The translations under genes and the position numbers were made by a program. The notes below the pieces were generated by a model that was not told where the DNA came from, did no database searches, and worked only from the letters and a program-made list of their open reading frames with translations. From an uncultured Roseburia sp. (lineage in GTDB: Bacteria > Bacillota_A > Clostridia > Lachnospirales > Lachnospiraceae), in contig CAAEAE010000143.1 of NCBI GenBank assembly GCA_900753715.1, positions 1-45,955 on the forward strand: a stretch of 45,955 bases of DNA, read 5' to 3'. Shown one piece after another: positions 1 to 8,522 of the stretch (positions are counted from its first letter, which is position 1; the number at the start of each line of letters is the position of its first letter).

Positions 1-939
1 AAAGCGAAATACACCGCCGATAAAGGACAGGATGCTTCCGCAAACCGTTATCGGGAATGGGAGAACTTAAAGTACTGGTTTCGCGGAGTGGAAAAATTTG
101 CACCGTGGGTCAACAACGTCTATTTTGTAACCTGTGGACATTATCCGGAGTGGCTGAACTTAGAACATCCGAAGCTGCGTTTTGTCAAGCATGAGGATTT
201 TATCCCAAAGGAATGTCTGCCGACGTTCAGTTCCCGCCCGATCGACATGAACCTGCACCGGATCGAGGAGTTGAGTGAGCACTTCGTCTATTTTAATGAC
301 GATATGTTTCTGATCGATAAGGTGGAAAAGACGGACTTTTTCAGAAATGGAAAGCCGTGTGATATGTTATGTGAATATCCACTGGGATTTTCGGGAAAGA
401 CCTATGTGTTTTCACATACGATGGTCAACAACATGAACCTGATGGGAAAATATTTTAACCGGAAACAGATCAAAAAGGATTTAAAAAAGAAAATGTTAAG
501 TCCAAAATACGGAAAATATGCAATATACAATTGGATCATGTATATGCTGCCATTCCCAAATCTGATCGGAGTCTTAAGTCATCATCTTCCGTTGGCAAAC
601 TTAAAGTCCACTTATCAGGAATTCTGGGAAAAAGAGCCGGAGATTTTAAATGAGACGATTTCCCACAGATTCCGTTCAATCTCGGATGTCAATCAGTTTG
701 TGTTCCGTTACTGGAATCTGTTCCGCGGTAATTTTGAACCGTTTAATGTGTTGAAGTTAGGAAAAATGTTTGCAGTCGGTGCAGACAATCGGGAATTGTA
801 TGATACGATCCGCAACCAGAAAAAACGGATGATCTGCATTAACGATACCTGCACACAGGAAGAATTTGAAGAGGCAAAACCAAAGGTGATCGAATGTTTT
901 GAAAAAATCCTTCCGGAAAAATCATCCTTTGAATTATAA
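1..939 (+). CDS. Stealth-family sugar-phosphate transferase (5' end missing)
   Basis: The reading frame is open from base 1 and ends at TAA 937-939, so the 5' end lies outside the window; the GTG at 88 is internal. Stealth proteins transfer sugar-1-phosphate units and make phosphodiester-linked surface polysaccharides. Visible family signatures are the FAPWVNNVYFVT segment, the downstream PTFSS motif with NLHRIEELSEHFVYFNDDMF (conserved region 2), the HHLPLANLKSTYQEFW segment with HRFRSISD (conserved region 3), and a short C-terminal region. The N-terminal conserved region 1 is not in the window. The gene sits 21 nt upstream of a flippase, which fits assembly of a cell-surface polymer. Its codons are richer in G+C than those of the genes around 35-40 kb. 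Confidence 0.88.
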   Translation, partial: KAKYTADKGQDASANRYREWENLKYWFRGVEKFAPWVNNVYFVTCGHYPEWLNLEHPKLRFVKHEDFIPKECLPTFSSRPIDMNLHRIEELSEHFVYFNDDMFLIDKVEKTDFFRNGKPCDMLCEYPLGFSGKTYVFSHTMVNNMNLMGKYFNRKQIKKDLKKKMLSPKYGKYAIYNWIMYMLPFPNLIGVLSHHLPLANLKSTYQEFWEKEPEILNETISHRFRSISDVNQFVFRYWNLFRGNFEPFNVLKLGKMFAVGADNRELYDTIRNQKKRMICINDTCTQEEFEEAKPKVIECFEKILPEKSSFEL

Positions 940-960
940 AAAGAGCATTGAGGCGAAAGC

Positions 961-2391
961 ATGAGCAGTATTAAGAAAAATTTTTCATATAATCTGGTAT
1001 ATCAGGTATTAAATCTTGTTATTTTGCTGGTAACATCCCCTTATATCGCAAGGGTACTCGGACCGGATAAGAGCGGAATCTATTCCTACACCTATTCGGT
1101 AGCGAATTTTTTCCTGTTAGCGGCAATGCTGGGAGTGAACAATTACGGAAACCGGAGTATTGCACTGATCCGTGATGACAAAGAGAAGCTGTCTAAGACC
1201 TTTTCAAGTATCTATGTACTCCAGCTTCTGACCTCGGCAATTTCCGTAACTGCCTATGTCATCTATTTAGTATGGATCATTGATGCGAACCGTACCGTGG
1301 CATTAGTACAGGGAGTGTACCTGATGTCCGCAGCTTTTGATATTAACTGGTTCTTTTTCGGATTAGAAAAATTCAAGCTGACCGTTACCAGAAATATGGT
1401 CATCCGTATTTTGTCCTTAGTTGGTATCTTCGTATTTGTAAAAGACCAGAATGATTTAATTTTATATACATTTGTTATGGCGGGCAGCCAGTTGTTAAGT
1501 ACATTGGCACTCTGGCCATATGTCAGAAAATTAACAAAGTTCCAGAGACCGACCTGGGCAGAGGTGGCACACCACATCAAGCCGAATCTGGTATTGTTCA
1601 TTCCGGTACTGGCGATCAGTATCTACAATGTCATGGACAAGATTATGTTAGGAATTATGAGTACGGATGCACAGGTAGGTTACTATGAATATTCCGAGAG
1701 AATCCTGCAGATCCCTATGGCGATCATCAATGCGCTTGGAATGGTTATGCTGCCAAGAATGTCCAATCTCGTACAAAAGGGAGAAAAGGAACTCAGCAGA
1801 AAATATATTGCAAATTCCATGTATTTTACGATCTGGATCTCCATGGCAACGACGTTTGGATTAGCAGCCATTGCACCGGTGTTTACCGTGGTATTTTACG
1901 GAAAACAATATACGGCATGTATTGCCCTGATCACGGCGTTAACCGTCATGATCCCTTGTAAGGCATGGGCAAATGTCGTGCGTACCCAGTATCTGCTTCC
2001 AAACAGCCAGGATATGATCTATGTCGTATCGGTGATCGCGGGAGCAGTTGTAAATGTCGTCTTAAATGCAGTGCTGATCACACGTTATGATGCGATGGGA
2101 GCCGTCATCGCAACGATTTTTGCCGAATACACGGTAATGCTCATCCAGACTTTCAAGACCAGAAAAGAGTTAGAATTTGGAAATTATCTGAAAAAAGGTT
2201 GGATATATGTTGTATTTGGAATTATAATGTATATAGCAGTATCTTTTATAGGAAATGGAAGAAAAGCATCTGTGATGCTGCTTTTGATCGAGCTGGTAGC
2301 AGGCGGTGCCGTTTATTGTGGACTGAGCATTGTATACCTGTTACTTACCGGAAAAGCAGATATGTTGAAAAAGAGAAAAAGCAAACAGTAA
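961..2391 (+). CDS. Wzx/RfbX-like polysaccharide flippase (MOP superfamily)
   Basis: A 476-residue integral membrane protein with about 14 hydrophobic segments, the usual size for Wzx/RfbX flippases that move undecaprenyl-linked glycans across the cytoplasmic membrane. The N-terminus (KNFSYNLVYQVLNLVILL, then SPYIARVLGPDKSGIYSY) is typical of the Firmicute RfbX group. ATG 961 follows a GAGGCG ribosome site. It lies 21 nt after the Stealth gene, probably in the same transcript. Substrate cannot be read from the sequence; context suggests the polymer made with the Stealth transferase. Membrane topology is estimated by eye. Confidence 0.9.
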   Translation: MSSIKKNFSYNLVYQVLNLVILLVTSPYIARVLGPDKSGIYSYTYSVANFFLLAAMLGVNNYGNRSIALIRDDKEKLSKTFSSIYVLQLLTSAISVTAYVIYLVWIIDANRTVALVQGVYLMSAAFDINWFFFGLEKFKLTVTRNMVIRILSLVGIFVFVKDQNDLILYTFVMAGSQLLSTLALWPYVRKLTKFQRPTWAEVAHHIKPNLVLFIPVLAISIYNVMDKIMLGIMSTDAQVGYYEYSERILQIPMAIINALGMVMLPRMSNLVQKGEKELSRKYIANSMYFTIWISMATTFGLAAIAPVFTVVFYGKQYTACIALITALTVMIPCKAWANVVRTQYLLPNSQDMIYVVSVIAGAVVNVVLNAVLITRYDAMGAVIATIFAEYTVMLIQTFKTRKELEFGNYLKKGWIYVVFGIIMYIAVSFIGNGRKASVMLLLIELVAGGAVYCGLSIVYLLLTGKADMLKKRKSKQ

Positions 2392-2418
2392 AAGCAAGCG
2401 TGAAAAAAGGAGAGTACT

Positions 2419-4671
2419 ATGAAAAGAAGAATGAACCGACTAAAGGGAGCAGGAATCCTTATGGCAGCCGTTGTAGCAGCAGGAAGTTTACAGATTCCGG
2501 CAACGCTACAGGTAGAGGCAGCAGAGAGCGTTCCTGCCTCAGAGGAAATGGTAGTAGAAGAGAGCATCTTTGGGGCAGCATCATCCCAGGGAGCACAGTT
2601 GAACTTTAGCAATATTGGTGCGACCTTTAATGTAAAGGACTATGGTGCAAACACTTCTTTGGATGATAATTATCCGGCATTTCAGGCAGCACTGGATGCT
2701 GCAAATGCATACCAGAAAAACCATCCGGGTTCACAGTGTAAGGTCATCATACCAAAGGGAACCTACCGCATCAAAGGCGAAAGCGGTCATGGATTGATCG
2801 TATACAGCAACACCTGGATTTATGCAGAGGGCGCAACGATCAAGAGAAGAAGTGATTATAACTGGCACCTGATGCAGACCGATATGAGTGGAAAAGGCTA
2901 TAATGTTACCCGGAATGTCAAGATTGAGGGCGGAATCTGGGATGGTCAGGGAACGGAAACGAAAAATGATAACTCTGTATTCCGTTTTGCACATGCATCG
3001 AACATGGCATTTATCAACTGTACCGTGCAGAATAGTTTTAATGCCCACATCATAGAGCTGGGTGGAGTCAAGGGCTTTACGGCACAGGGATGTACAGTCA
3101 GAAAATACAGTCAGAATGATTCGAGCTTAAAGAAAGAAGCGATCCAGTTAGATATCTGTAATAACAAAACCATTATGCCGGGAACGGCAACCGATGATGC
3201 ACTTTGCAGTGATGTCTTAATCGAGAATAATACATTTACGGATCTGTACCGTGCAGTGGGAAGCCATTCCGCAGTGGTTGGGTTATATTATGACAATGTT
3301 GTGATCAAAAACAATGTATTTTCCAATATCAAAGGAAAAGCTATTAATACATACAATTATACCAACTGCATCATCAGCGGCAACACCTTTACCAACTGCT
3401 GTGAAGCGATCGATTTCAGAGCTATGAGCATGAATAAGCAGTATAACGGAAGTTTTTATGCACCGGCAAATAGAAGTACACCAAAAGCAGGTGGTTTAAA
3501 AGCAAATCTGTTGATTTCTAAGAACAAGATCACCACAGATACCGCATCAGGTCATGAGGCACCGGACGCAGCCATCCGTGTATTTGGAGCAAAAGTAGAC
3601 AGTGCTTATTATGCCAACGGCAAACTGGCAATCCCGAAGGGCAATTATTATGTAGAAGGTGTCCGCATTGAAAACAACACCATCTCAGGAAAAGCAAACG
3701 GTATCTCCTTAGGAGATGTCAGAGGTGCGACTCTCAGTAATAATACGATCACCGGTTGTAAAAGAAGCGGTGTCCAGATCGCAGATGGTTCTAAGGTAAC
3801 GATTTCCGGAGGAAAGATTCAGAAAAATGCGCGTAATGGTGTTTTAGTGGAAAAAAGCTCCACGGCATATTTAAAAGGCGGAAAATATGAAAAAAATTCC
3901 GTGAACGGAGTAAATGTAACCAACAGCAAAATCAACATTTCAGGGAAATGTACTATTGCACAGAATGGAAGCCACGGAATCAGTCTTACAGCAAAATCTA
4001 AAAATTGTAAGATTAATAATGTAACAGTAAAGTCCAACAAAGGAAATGGAATTGCAATTAATAAAGGTTCTTCACTGACGATGACAGGAGGTACTGTCAG
4101 CAACAATAAAAAGAACGGAATTTCAGTAGCAGCAAGTACATTAACCGTCAAAAAGATAAAAGTAAATAGTAATAAAAAAAATGGAATAGGTTTTGCAGGG
4201 GCTTCTAAGGGAAATGTCAATAACAGTAAGATCCTCAAAAATGCAAAATCCGGAATTACAGCAAATAATGGAAGTTTGAATATTTCAGGGAACGAGATTA
4301 AAGATAATAGTAAGTATGGAATTTCTCTTTCCGGTAGCGCGAAAGCAGCTTCATTGAAAAAAAATACACTGTCTAATCAGGGTAGGAATGAAATTGTTGT
4401 CAGCGGAGGCGCAAAAGCACCGATAAAAACAACGGTTTCCACAAAACTGAATGCAGTCACCAGTAATATGAAACAGGTAACCGGAACAGCACATCCAAAG
4501 TCAAAGCTGACCGTAAAGGCAGGAAATAAGACCATTGGAACCGGAATTGCTTCCACAAACAGACAATATAGTATCCGTATTGCAAAACAGAAAAAAGGTA
4601 CCAAAATTGAAGTGTCTAATACAGATACAAATAAGAATATTTTTAACAGAACCGTAAAAATTGTAAAATAA
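2419..4671 (+). CDS. Secreted right-handed beta-helix protein (pectate-lyase-like fold), paralogue 1
   Basis: A 750-residue exported protein. Residues 1-34 form a signal peptide (basic start, hydrophobic core, cleavage near VEAA). From about residue 57 there is a pectate-lyase/phage-tailspike-like N-cap (FNVKDYGA, an aspartate-rich loop, then IIPKGTYRIKG), followed to about residue 650 by many short N-G-I/V-x-V coils typical of parallel beta-helices (NGVLVEKSS, NGISVAAS, YGISLSGS). The last ~90 residues are a basic, Ig-like domain ending in KIVK. No LPXTG anchor is present. Such proteins bind, cleave or epimerise polysaccharides; catalytic residues cannot be assigned. A strong AAAGGAG site precedes ATG 2419. 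It is a close paralogue of the next gene. Confidence 0.85.
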   Translation: MKRRMNRLKGAGILMAAVVAAGSLQIPATLQVEAAESVPASEEMVVEESIFGAASSQGAQLNFSNIGATFNVKDYGANTSLDDNYPAFQAALDAANAYQKNHPGSQCKVIIPKGTYRIKGESGHGLIVYSNTWIYAEGATIKRRSDYNWHLMQTDMSGKGYNVTRNVKIEGGIWDGQGTETKNDNSVFRFAHASNMAFINCTVQNSFNAHIIELGGVKGFTAQGCTVRKYSQNDSSLKKEAIQLDICNNKTIMPGTATDDALCSDVLIENNTFTDLYRAVGSHSAVVGLYYDNVVIKNNVFSNIKGKAINTYNYTNCIISGNTFTNCCEAIDFRAMSMNKQYNGSFYAPANRSTPKAGGLKANLLISKNKITTDTASGHEAPDAAIRVFGAKVDSAYYANGKLAIPKGNYYVEGVRIENNTISGKANGISLGDVRGATLSNNTITGCKRSGVQIADGSKVTISGGKIQKNARNGVLVEKSSTAYLKGGKYEKNSVNGVNVTNSKINISGKCTIAQNGSHGISLTAKSKNCKINNVTVKSNKGNGIAINKGSSLTMTGGTVSNNKKNGISVAASTLTVKKIKVNSNKKNGIGFAGASKGNVNNSKILKNAKSGITANNGSLNISGNEIKDNSKYGISLSGSAKAASLKKNTLSNQGRNEIVVSGGAKAPIKTTVSTKLNAVTSNMKQVTGTAHPKSKLTVKAGNKTIGTGIASTNRQYSIRIAKQKKGTKIEVSNTDTNKNIFNRTVKIVK

Positions 4672-4707
4672 AAGAGATAAATAAAAGGGATATAAGGGGA
4701 CTAGAAA

Positions 4708-7461
4708 GTGAAGAACAAGGCTTTAAAAAAGTTTTTAAGTATGTTGTTAATAGCAGGATTACTTGTGCAGGAGCAGGGGATTGTAGTTTGCGCAGAAGAA
4801 ATCGGAGATTCCGCAGAAGAGACCAGTATACCTGAAACAGAACAGACAGAACCAGTTGAAACAAATGAAGCGGAGACTGCTGAAACGGAGCAGATAGAAC
4901 CAGTGGAAGCGGAGACTGCTGAAACGGAGCAGACAGAACCAGTGGAAGCGGAGACTGCTGAAACAGAACAGACAGAACCTGCTGAAGAAAAAATAGAGGC
5001 TGTTGTGACAGAGGAAACAGAACCTGTAGAAGCAAAAGAAGCAGAGATTACAACAGTAACCCAGAATGCTGCTGTGCCGGTGGAAACACCGGCACAGGTC
5101 GGATTCAACAGTAGATGGGTGCAGCCTGTTCCGGAAATAAGTAGCAGAGGAGCCGCTGCAACAGGCGCACAGTTGAATTTTTCAAATGTAACCAGAGAAT
5201 TTAATGTTATGGATTATGGTGCATCAGAGACAGCAAGTAACAATTATAAGGCATTTCAGGATGCAATTGATGCAGCACATGAATATCAGGAACAGCATCC
5301 GGGGGAACAATGTAAAGTACTGATACCGGCAGGAACTTATAATGTAAAAGATAAAAACGGTCAGGGCTTGGTTATATACAGTAACCTTTGGATTTATGCA
5401 GAAGGTGCAACCATCAAAAGAACGACTACAAATAAGCGGAATTTAATGCAGACAGTTGCAAGCGGAAGTGGTTATGAGGTTACGAAAAATGTTCTGATTG
5501 AAGGCGGTATATGGGATGGACAAGGTAGTATAACAAAGAATACAAACCCGATTTTTCGATTTGTTCATGCATCTGACATTGCCTTTTTAAATTGTACCGT
5601 ACAGGATGCTTTTAATGCACATCAGCTTGAAATGGGTGGAATTCGGGGCTTTACAGTTCTTGGAAGCACCTTTAAAGACTATAGCCAGGATAAAGAGTCT
5701 TTAAAAAAGGAGGCAATTCAGTTAGATATCTGCAATAATAGTTCCATTATGCCGGGGTGTGAAATATATGATGATGCCCTGTGTCAGAATGTCATTATAA
5801 AAGGCAATACATTTACAAATCTGTATCGGGCTTTGGGAACACATTCGGCAGTTGTTGGAAAGTATATGACAGATATATCCATTACAGACAATACCTTTTC
5901 GGATATTAAGGGAAAAGCAGTTGGGATGTACAATTATAAAAATTGTAGTATCCGGAGAAATACGTTTATAAATTGCAGTGAGGCGGTTGATTTTCGCAGT
6001 GTCAGCATGAGCGGAACATACGATATGAATTTCTATGCTCCGGCAGATGGAAGCATGGTAATGCCGTCTCCATTAGCAGCAAACCTGTTAATTTCAGAGA
6101 ATAACATAACCAAGGATACGTTAGAGGGACATGATAGTCCGGGCGCGGCAATCCGAGTGTTTGGAACAAATGTGATCACTCCTTATATTAGTGAAAACAG
6201 GGTGGTGGTTCCAGTGGGGGATTATCCTGTTATAGGTGTATATATTGAAAATAACCAGATATCCGGAAAAGGTTCCGGCATTATCTTAAATAATGTAAAA
6301 GATGCACAGTTGAATAATAATGCTATTTATGCCTGTGAGAAGCACGGACTGCAGATTACAGAAAATTCTGAAGTAGCATTAAACGGTGGGGATCAGATTT
6401 ATGGCAATACTAAGAATGGTATTTCAAATGGAGCTTCCACATTGAGAATTAATGGAAACACGAATGTGTACCGAAATGGGGGAACGGGGGTTTATTTATA
6501 TAATGGATCTTCAAATGTATACTTGAAAGACTTGAATGCCTTCACTAATCAGGGGGCTGCAGTTACATTTACGGGAGCATCTTCCGGTACATTAAAAAAC
6601 CCAGCATTTACAGATAATCAGCACCATGGAGTTATTGTAGAAAAAAATTCAGGGTTAGAGATTAAAGGCGGTCTGATCACAGGAAGTGCCTTAGACGGAG
6701 TGTATGTAAATGCCAGCCGCTTATCTCTCTATAGCGGTAGTGTGATTACAAATAATAAAAGAAACGGTGTCAGTCTGAGCAATCAGTCATCGGGTACAAA
6801 AATCAGTAAAGCAGAGATATCTTCTAATAGACAAAAGGGAATCTTAGTTTCCGGAAATTCCTTTGCTTCTCTTAAATCCGGTACAAAACTTATCAGTAAT
6901 AAACAGGCAGGGATTGCAGCGACCTCCGGTACGGTGAAAATCTATGGATGCGTATCCAGTAATAATGGAGGTTCCGGAGTAGAGTTATCTTCTACAGTAG
7001 CAAATCTGAAAGGAAATACCATTTCCAATAACCAAAAATCCGGTATTAATGTAGAAGCAGGCAAACTGACCATTAAGTCTAATCAGATTACAGGTAACAG
7101 AAAGTATGGAGTTGCATTGTATAAAGGATCAAATGTAACCAGTCTGAGGGAAAATGTATTTTCAAATGGAGCCAAGAAAGAGATTGTGGTTAAGGGCGGT
7201 TCCAAAGCACCTGTTAAGACAACAAAAGCAGTGAAGGTTAATACCATTAAAAAATCGGCAAAGAAAATTACCGGCAATGCACAGACAAAGCTAAAGGTCA
7301 CTGCAACATGTGGTAAAAAGAAACTTGGTTCCACAAAAGTATCTAAAAAGGGCACATACTCAATTAAGATCAAGAAACAAAAGCAGAATGCATTAGTTAC
7401 CATTACAGTGCAGGATGCCAAAAAGAATCAATTTCAGCAAAGCACAGTGGTAAAGAAATAG
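4708..7461 (+). CDS. Secreted right-handed beta-helix protein with acidic repeat spacer, paralogue 2
   Basis: A 917-residue exported protein starting at GTG 4708, 36 nt after the previous stop, with an AAGGGG site upstream. The signal peptide is residues 1-30 (cleavage near VVCA; this is not a lipobox). Residues ~31-115 are a Glu/Thr-rich spacer with a perfect 13-residue repeat. From about residue 150 the sequence parallels paralogue 1 (QLNFSN, FNVMDYGA, LIPAGTYNVK, GGIWDGQG), then runs through many beta-helix coils to about residue 830, and ends in a lysine-rich Ig-like domain (KAPVKTT... VVKK). The duplication and the added spacer suggest related but not identical wall positions or ligands. 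Enzymatic activity is unproven. Confidence 0.85.
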   Translation: MKNKALKKFLSMLLIAGLLVQEQGIVVCAEEIGDSAEETSIPETEQTEPVETNEAETAETEQIEPVEAETAETEQTEPVEAETAETEQTEPAEEKIEAVVTEETEPVEAKEAEITTVTQNAAVPVETPAQVGFNSRWVQPVPEISSRGAAATGAQLNFSNVTREFNVMDYGASETASNNYKAFQDAIDAAHEYQEQHPGEQCKVLIPAGTYNVKDKNGQGLVIYSNLWIYAEGATIKRTTTNKRNLMQTVASGSGYEVTKNVLIEGGIWDGQGSITKNTNPIFRFVHASDIAFLNCTVQDAFNAHQLEMGGIRGFTVLGSTFKDYSQDKESLKKEAIQLDICNNSSIMPGCEIYDDALCQNVIIKGNTFTNLYRALGTHSAVVGKYMTDISITDNTFSDIKGKAVGMYNYKNCSIRRNTFINCSEAVDFRSVSMSGTYDMNFYAPADGSMVMPSPLAANLLISENNITKDTLEGHDSPGAAIRVFGTNVITPYISENRVVVPVGDYPVIGVYIENNQISGKGSGIILNNVKDAQLNNNAIYACEKHGLQITENSEVALNGGDQIYGNTKNGISNGASTLRINGNTNVYRNGGTGVYLYNGSSNVYLKDLNAFTNQGAAVTFTGASSGTLKNPAFTDNQHHGVIVEKNSGLEIKGGLITGSALDGVYVNASRLSLYSGSVITNNKRNGVSLSNQSSGTKISKAEISSNRQKGILVSGNSFASLKSGTKLISNKQAGIAATSGTVKIYGCVSSNNGGSGVELSSTVANLKGNTISNNQKSGINVEAGKLTIKSNQITGNRKYGVALYKGSNVTSLRENVFSNGAKKEIVVKGGSKAPVKTTKAVKVNTIKKSAKKITGNAQTKLKVTATCGKKKLGSTKVSKKGTYSIKIKKQKQNALVTITVQDAKKNQFQQSTVVKK
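4867..4983 (+). repeat. 39-bp tandem repeat, 3 copies, in frame
   Basis: Three head-to-tail copies begin at 4867, 4906 and 4945, each starting gaagcggagactgct. Copies differ by only a few substitutions. The unit is 39 bp (13 codons), so copy-number change keeps frame; it encodes the acidic unit EAETAETEQ(I/T)EPV. A diverged, partial continuation (EPVEAKEAE) follows to about 5045. Confidence 0.9.
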
Positions 7462-7477
7462 GAATATTTCAATATTC
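7462..7477. other. Short AT-rich inverted repeat
   Basis: GAATATT/AATATTC flanks a two-base centre immediately after the stop codon of the beta-helix gene. There is no U-run after it, so it is a weak terminator at best; it could be an operator next to the promoter at 7478. Confidence 0.4.
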
Positions 7478-7506
7478 TTGCAAAAGCAGACCACTTATGA
7501 TAAAAT
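7478..7506 (+). promoter_or_regulatory. Sigma-A-type promoter, extended -10
   Basis: TTGCAA (7478-7483), 17-bp spacer, TAAAAT (7501-7506) preceded by TGA, giving an extended -10. Predicted start is near 7513, about 23 nt before ATG 7536. It would drive the GT2/GT-C/YfhO operon separately from the beta-helix genes. Confidence 0.6.
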
Positions 7507-7535
7507 GCTTTAGATTATGCTGGGAGGAAAAAACG

Positions 7536-8495
7536 ATGAAATTAATTATACAGATACCATGTTACAATGAAGCAGAGACATTAGAGATCGCATTGAATGA
7601 TCTGCCTAAAGAAATAGAAGGAATTGATGAGATTGAATATCTGATCATCAACGATGGTAGTAAAGATAACACTGTAGAAGTGGCAAAAAAGTGGGGAGTC
7701 CACTACATTGTGAATTTTAAGAAGAATAAAGGACTTGCAAAAGGTTTTATGGCAGGTCTGGATGCCTGCTTGAGAAATGGAGCCGATATTATTGTCAATA
7801 CGGATGCTGATAACCAGTATTGCGGAGATGATATTGAAAAGATTGTCCGCCCGATCTTAGAGGGAAAGGCAGACATTGTAATCGGTGAAAGACCGATTGA
7901 CCAGACGGAGCATTTTTCACCATTAAAGAAAAAACTTCAACATTTTGGAAGCTGGGTTGTACGAAAAGCATCTAAGTCAGATATACCGGATGCACCAAGT
8001 GGATTCCGTGCTTACAGCAGAGATGCAGCAATGCGGCTGAATGTTACAAACGAGTACACATATACGTTAGAAACAATTGTACAGGCAGGAAGAACGAAGA
8101 TGGCAATGACCTCTGTACCGATCCGGACTAATGCAGAATTACGACCATCCAGACTTTTCAGCAGTATGTTTGGATATGTAAAACGTTCCATGTTGACTAT
8201 TATCAGAGCATTTTTAATGTACAAACCGCTTTCTTTCTTTATGGGACTTGGCACCATACCGGTAATTGGTGGTGTTGCATTAGGAATCCGTTTTATTGTA
8301 TATGCAGTAGGAGGAAGCGGAGCAGGTCATATTCAGTCACTCATCCTTGCAGCAATGCTCATTATTATTGGTGTTCTGGTGTGGGTATTAGGATTGATGG
8401 GAGATATTATTGCATCAAACCGAAAGCTGTTAGAAGATATCCAGTATCATGTGAGAAAACTGGATTATGATTCAGAGAAAAAAGAGAACGAGTAG
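7536..8495 (+). CDS. Family 2 glycosyltransferase, polyprenyl-phosphate sugar synthase type
   Basis: A 319-residue GT-A enzyme with a membrane tail. Start ATG 7536 is preferred to ATG 7497 because GGGAGGAAA sits 6-8 nt before it and the catalytic domain begins at once (IIQIPCYNEAETLEIAL). The nucleotide-sugar acidic motif is NTDADNQY near residues 88-95; APSGFRAYSRDAA is the acceptor-side motif of DPM1-like enzymes. Two hydrophobic segments lie at about residues 230-290. Such enzymes load a sugar from a nucleotide donor onto polyprenyl phosphate at the inner membrane face. It heads an operon with GT-C and YfhO proteins, the usual partners that use polyprenyl-P-sugars outside the cell. The sugar is unknown. 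Confidence 0.88.
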   Translation: MKLIIQIPCYNEAETLEIALNDLPKEIEGIDEIEYLIINDGSKDNTVEVAKKWGVHYIVNFKKNKGLAKGFMAGLDACLRNGADIIVNTDADNQYCGDDIEKIVRPILEGKADIVIGERPIDQTEHFSPLKKKLQHFGSWVVRKASKSDIPDAPSGFRAYSRDAAMRLNVTNEYTYTLETIVQAGRTKMAMTSVPIRTNAELRPSRLFSSMFGYVKRSMLTIIRAFLMYKPLSFFMGLGTIPVIGGVALGIRFIVYAVGGSGAGHIQSLILAAMLIIIGVLVWVLGLMGDIIASNRKLLEDIQYHVRKLDYDSEKKENE

Positions 8496-8522
8496 AACAT
8501 ATATATGGAGGAGAGGCAGTAC

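Noticed and set aside
2199..2609. Plus-strand 136-codon frame spanning the flippase end and beta-helix start
   Set aside because: It overlaps the ends of two well-supported genes in another frame and encodes an Arg/Gly/Ser-rich nonsense-like sequence with no homology features.
3819..4604. Minus-strand hydrophobic frames in the beta-helix genes
   Set aside because: Lys/Asn/Gly-rich coils on the plus strand give Phe/Leu/Ile-rich minus-strand frames by codon complementarity; no start signals support them.
4643..5108. Minus-strand open frames opposite the acidic repeat region
   Set aside because: They are mirror frames of the repeated, stop-poor coding sequence at 4708; they have no ribosome site and give low-complexity Ser/Gln/Leu protein.
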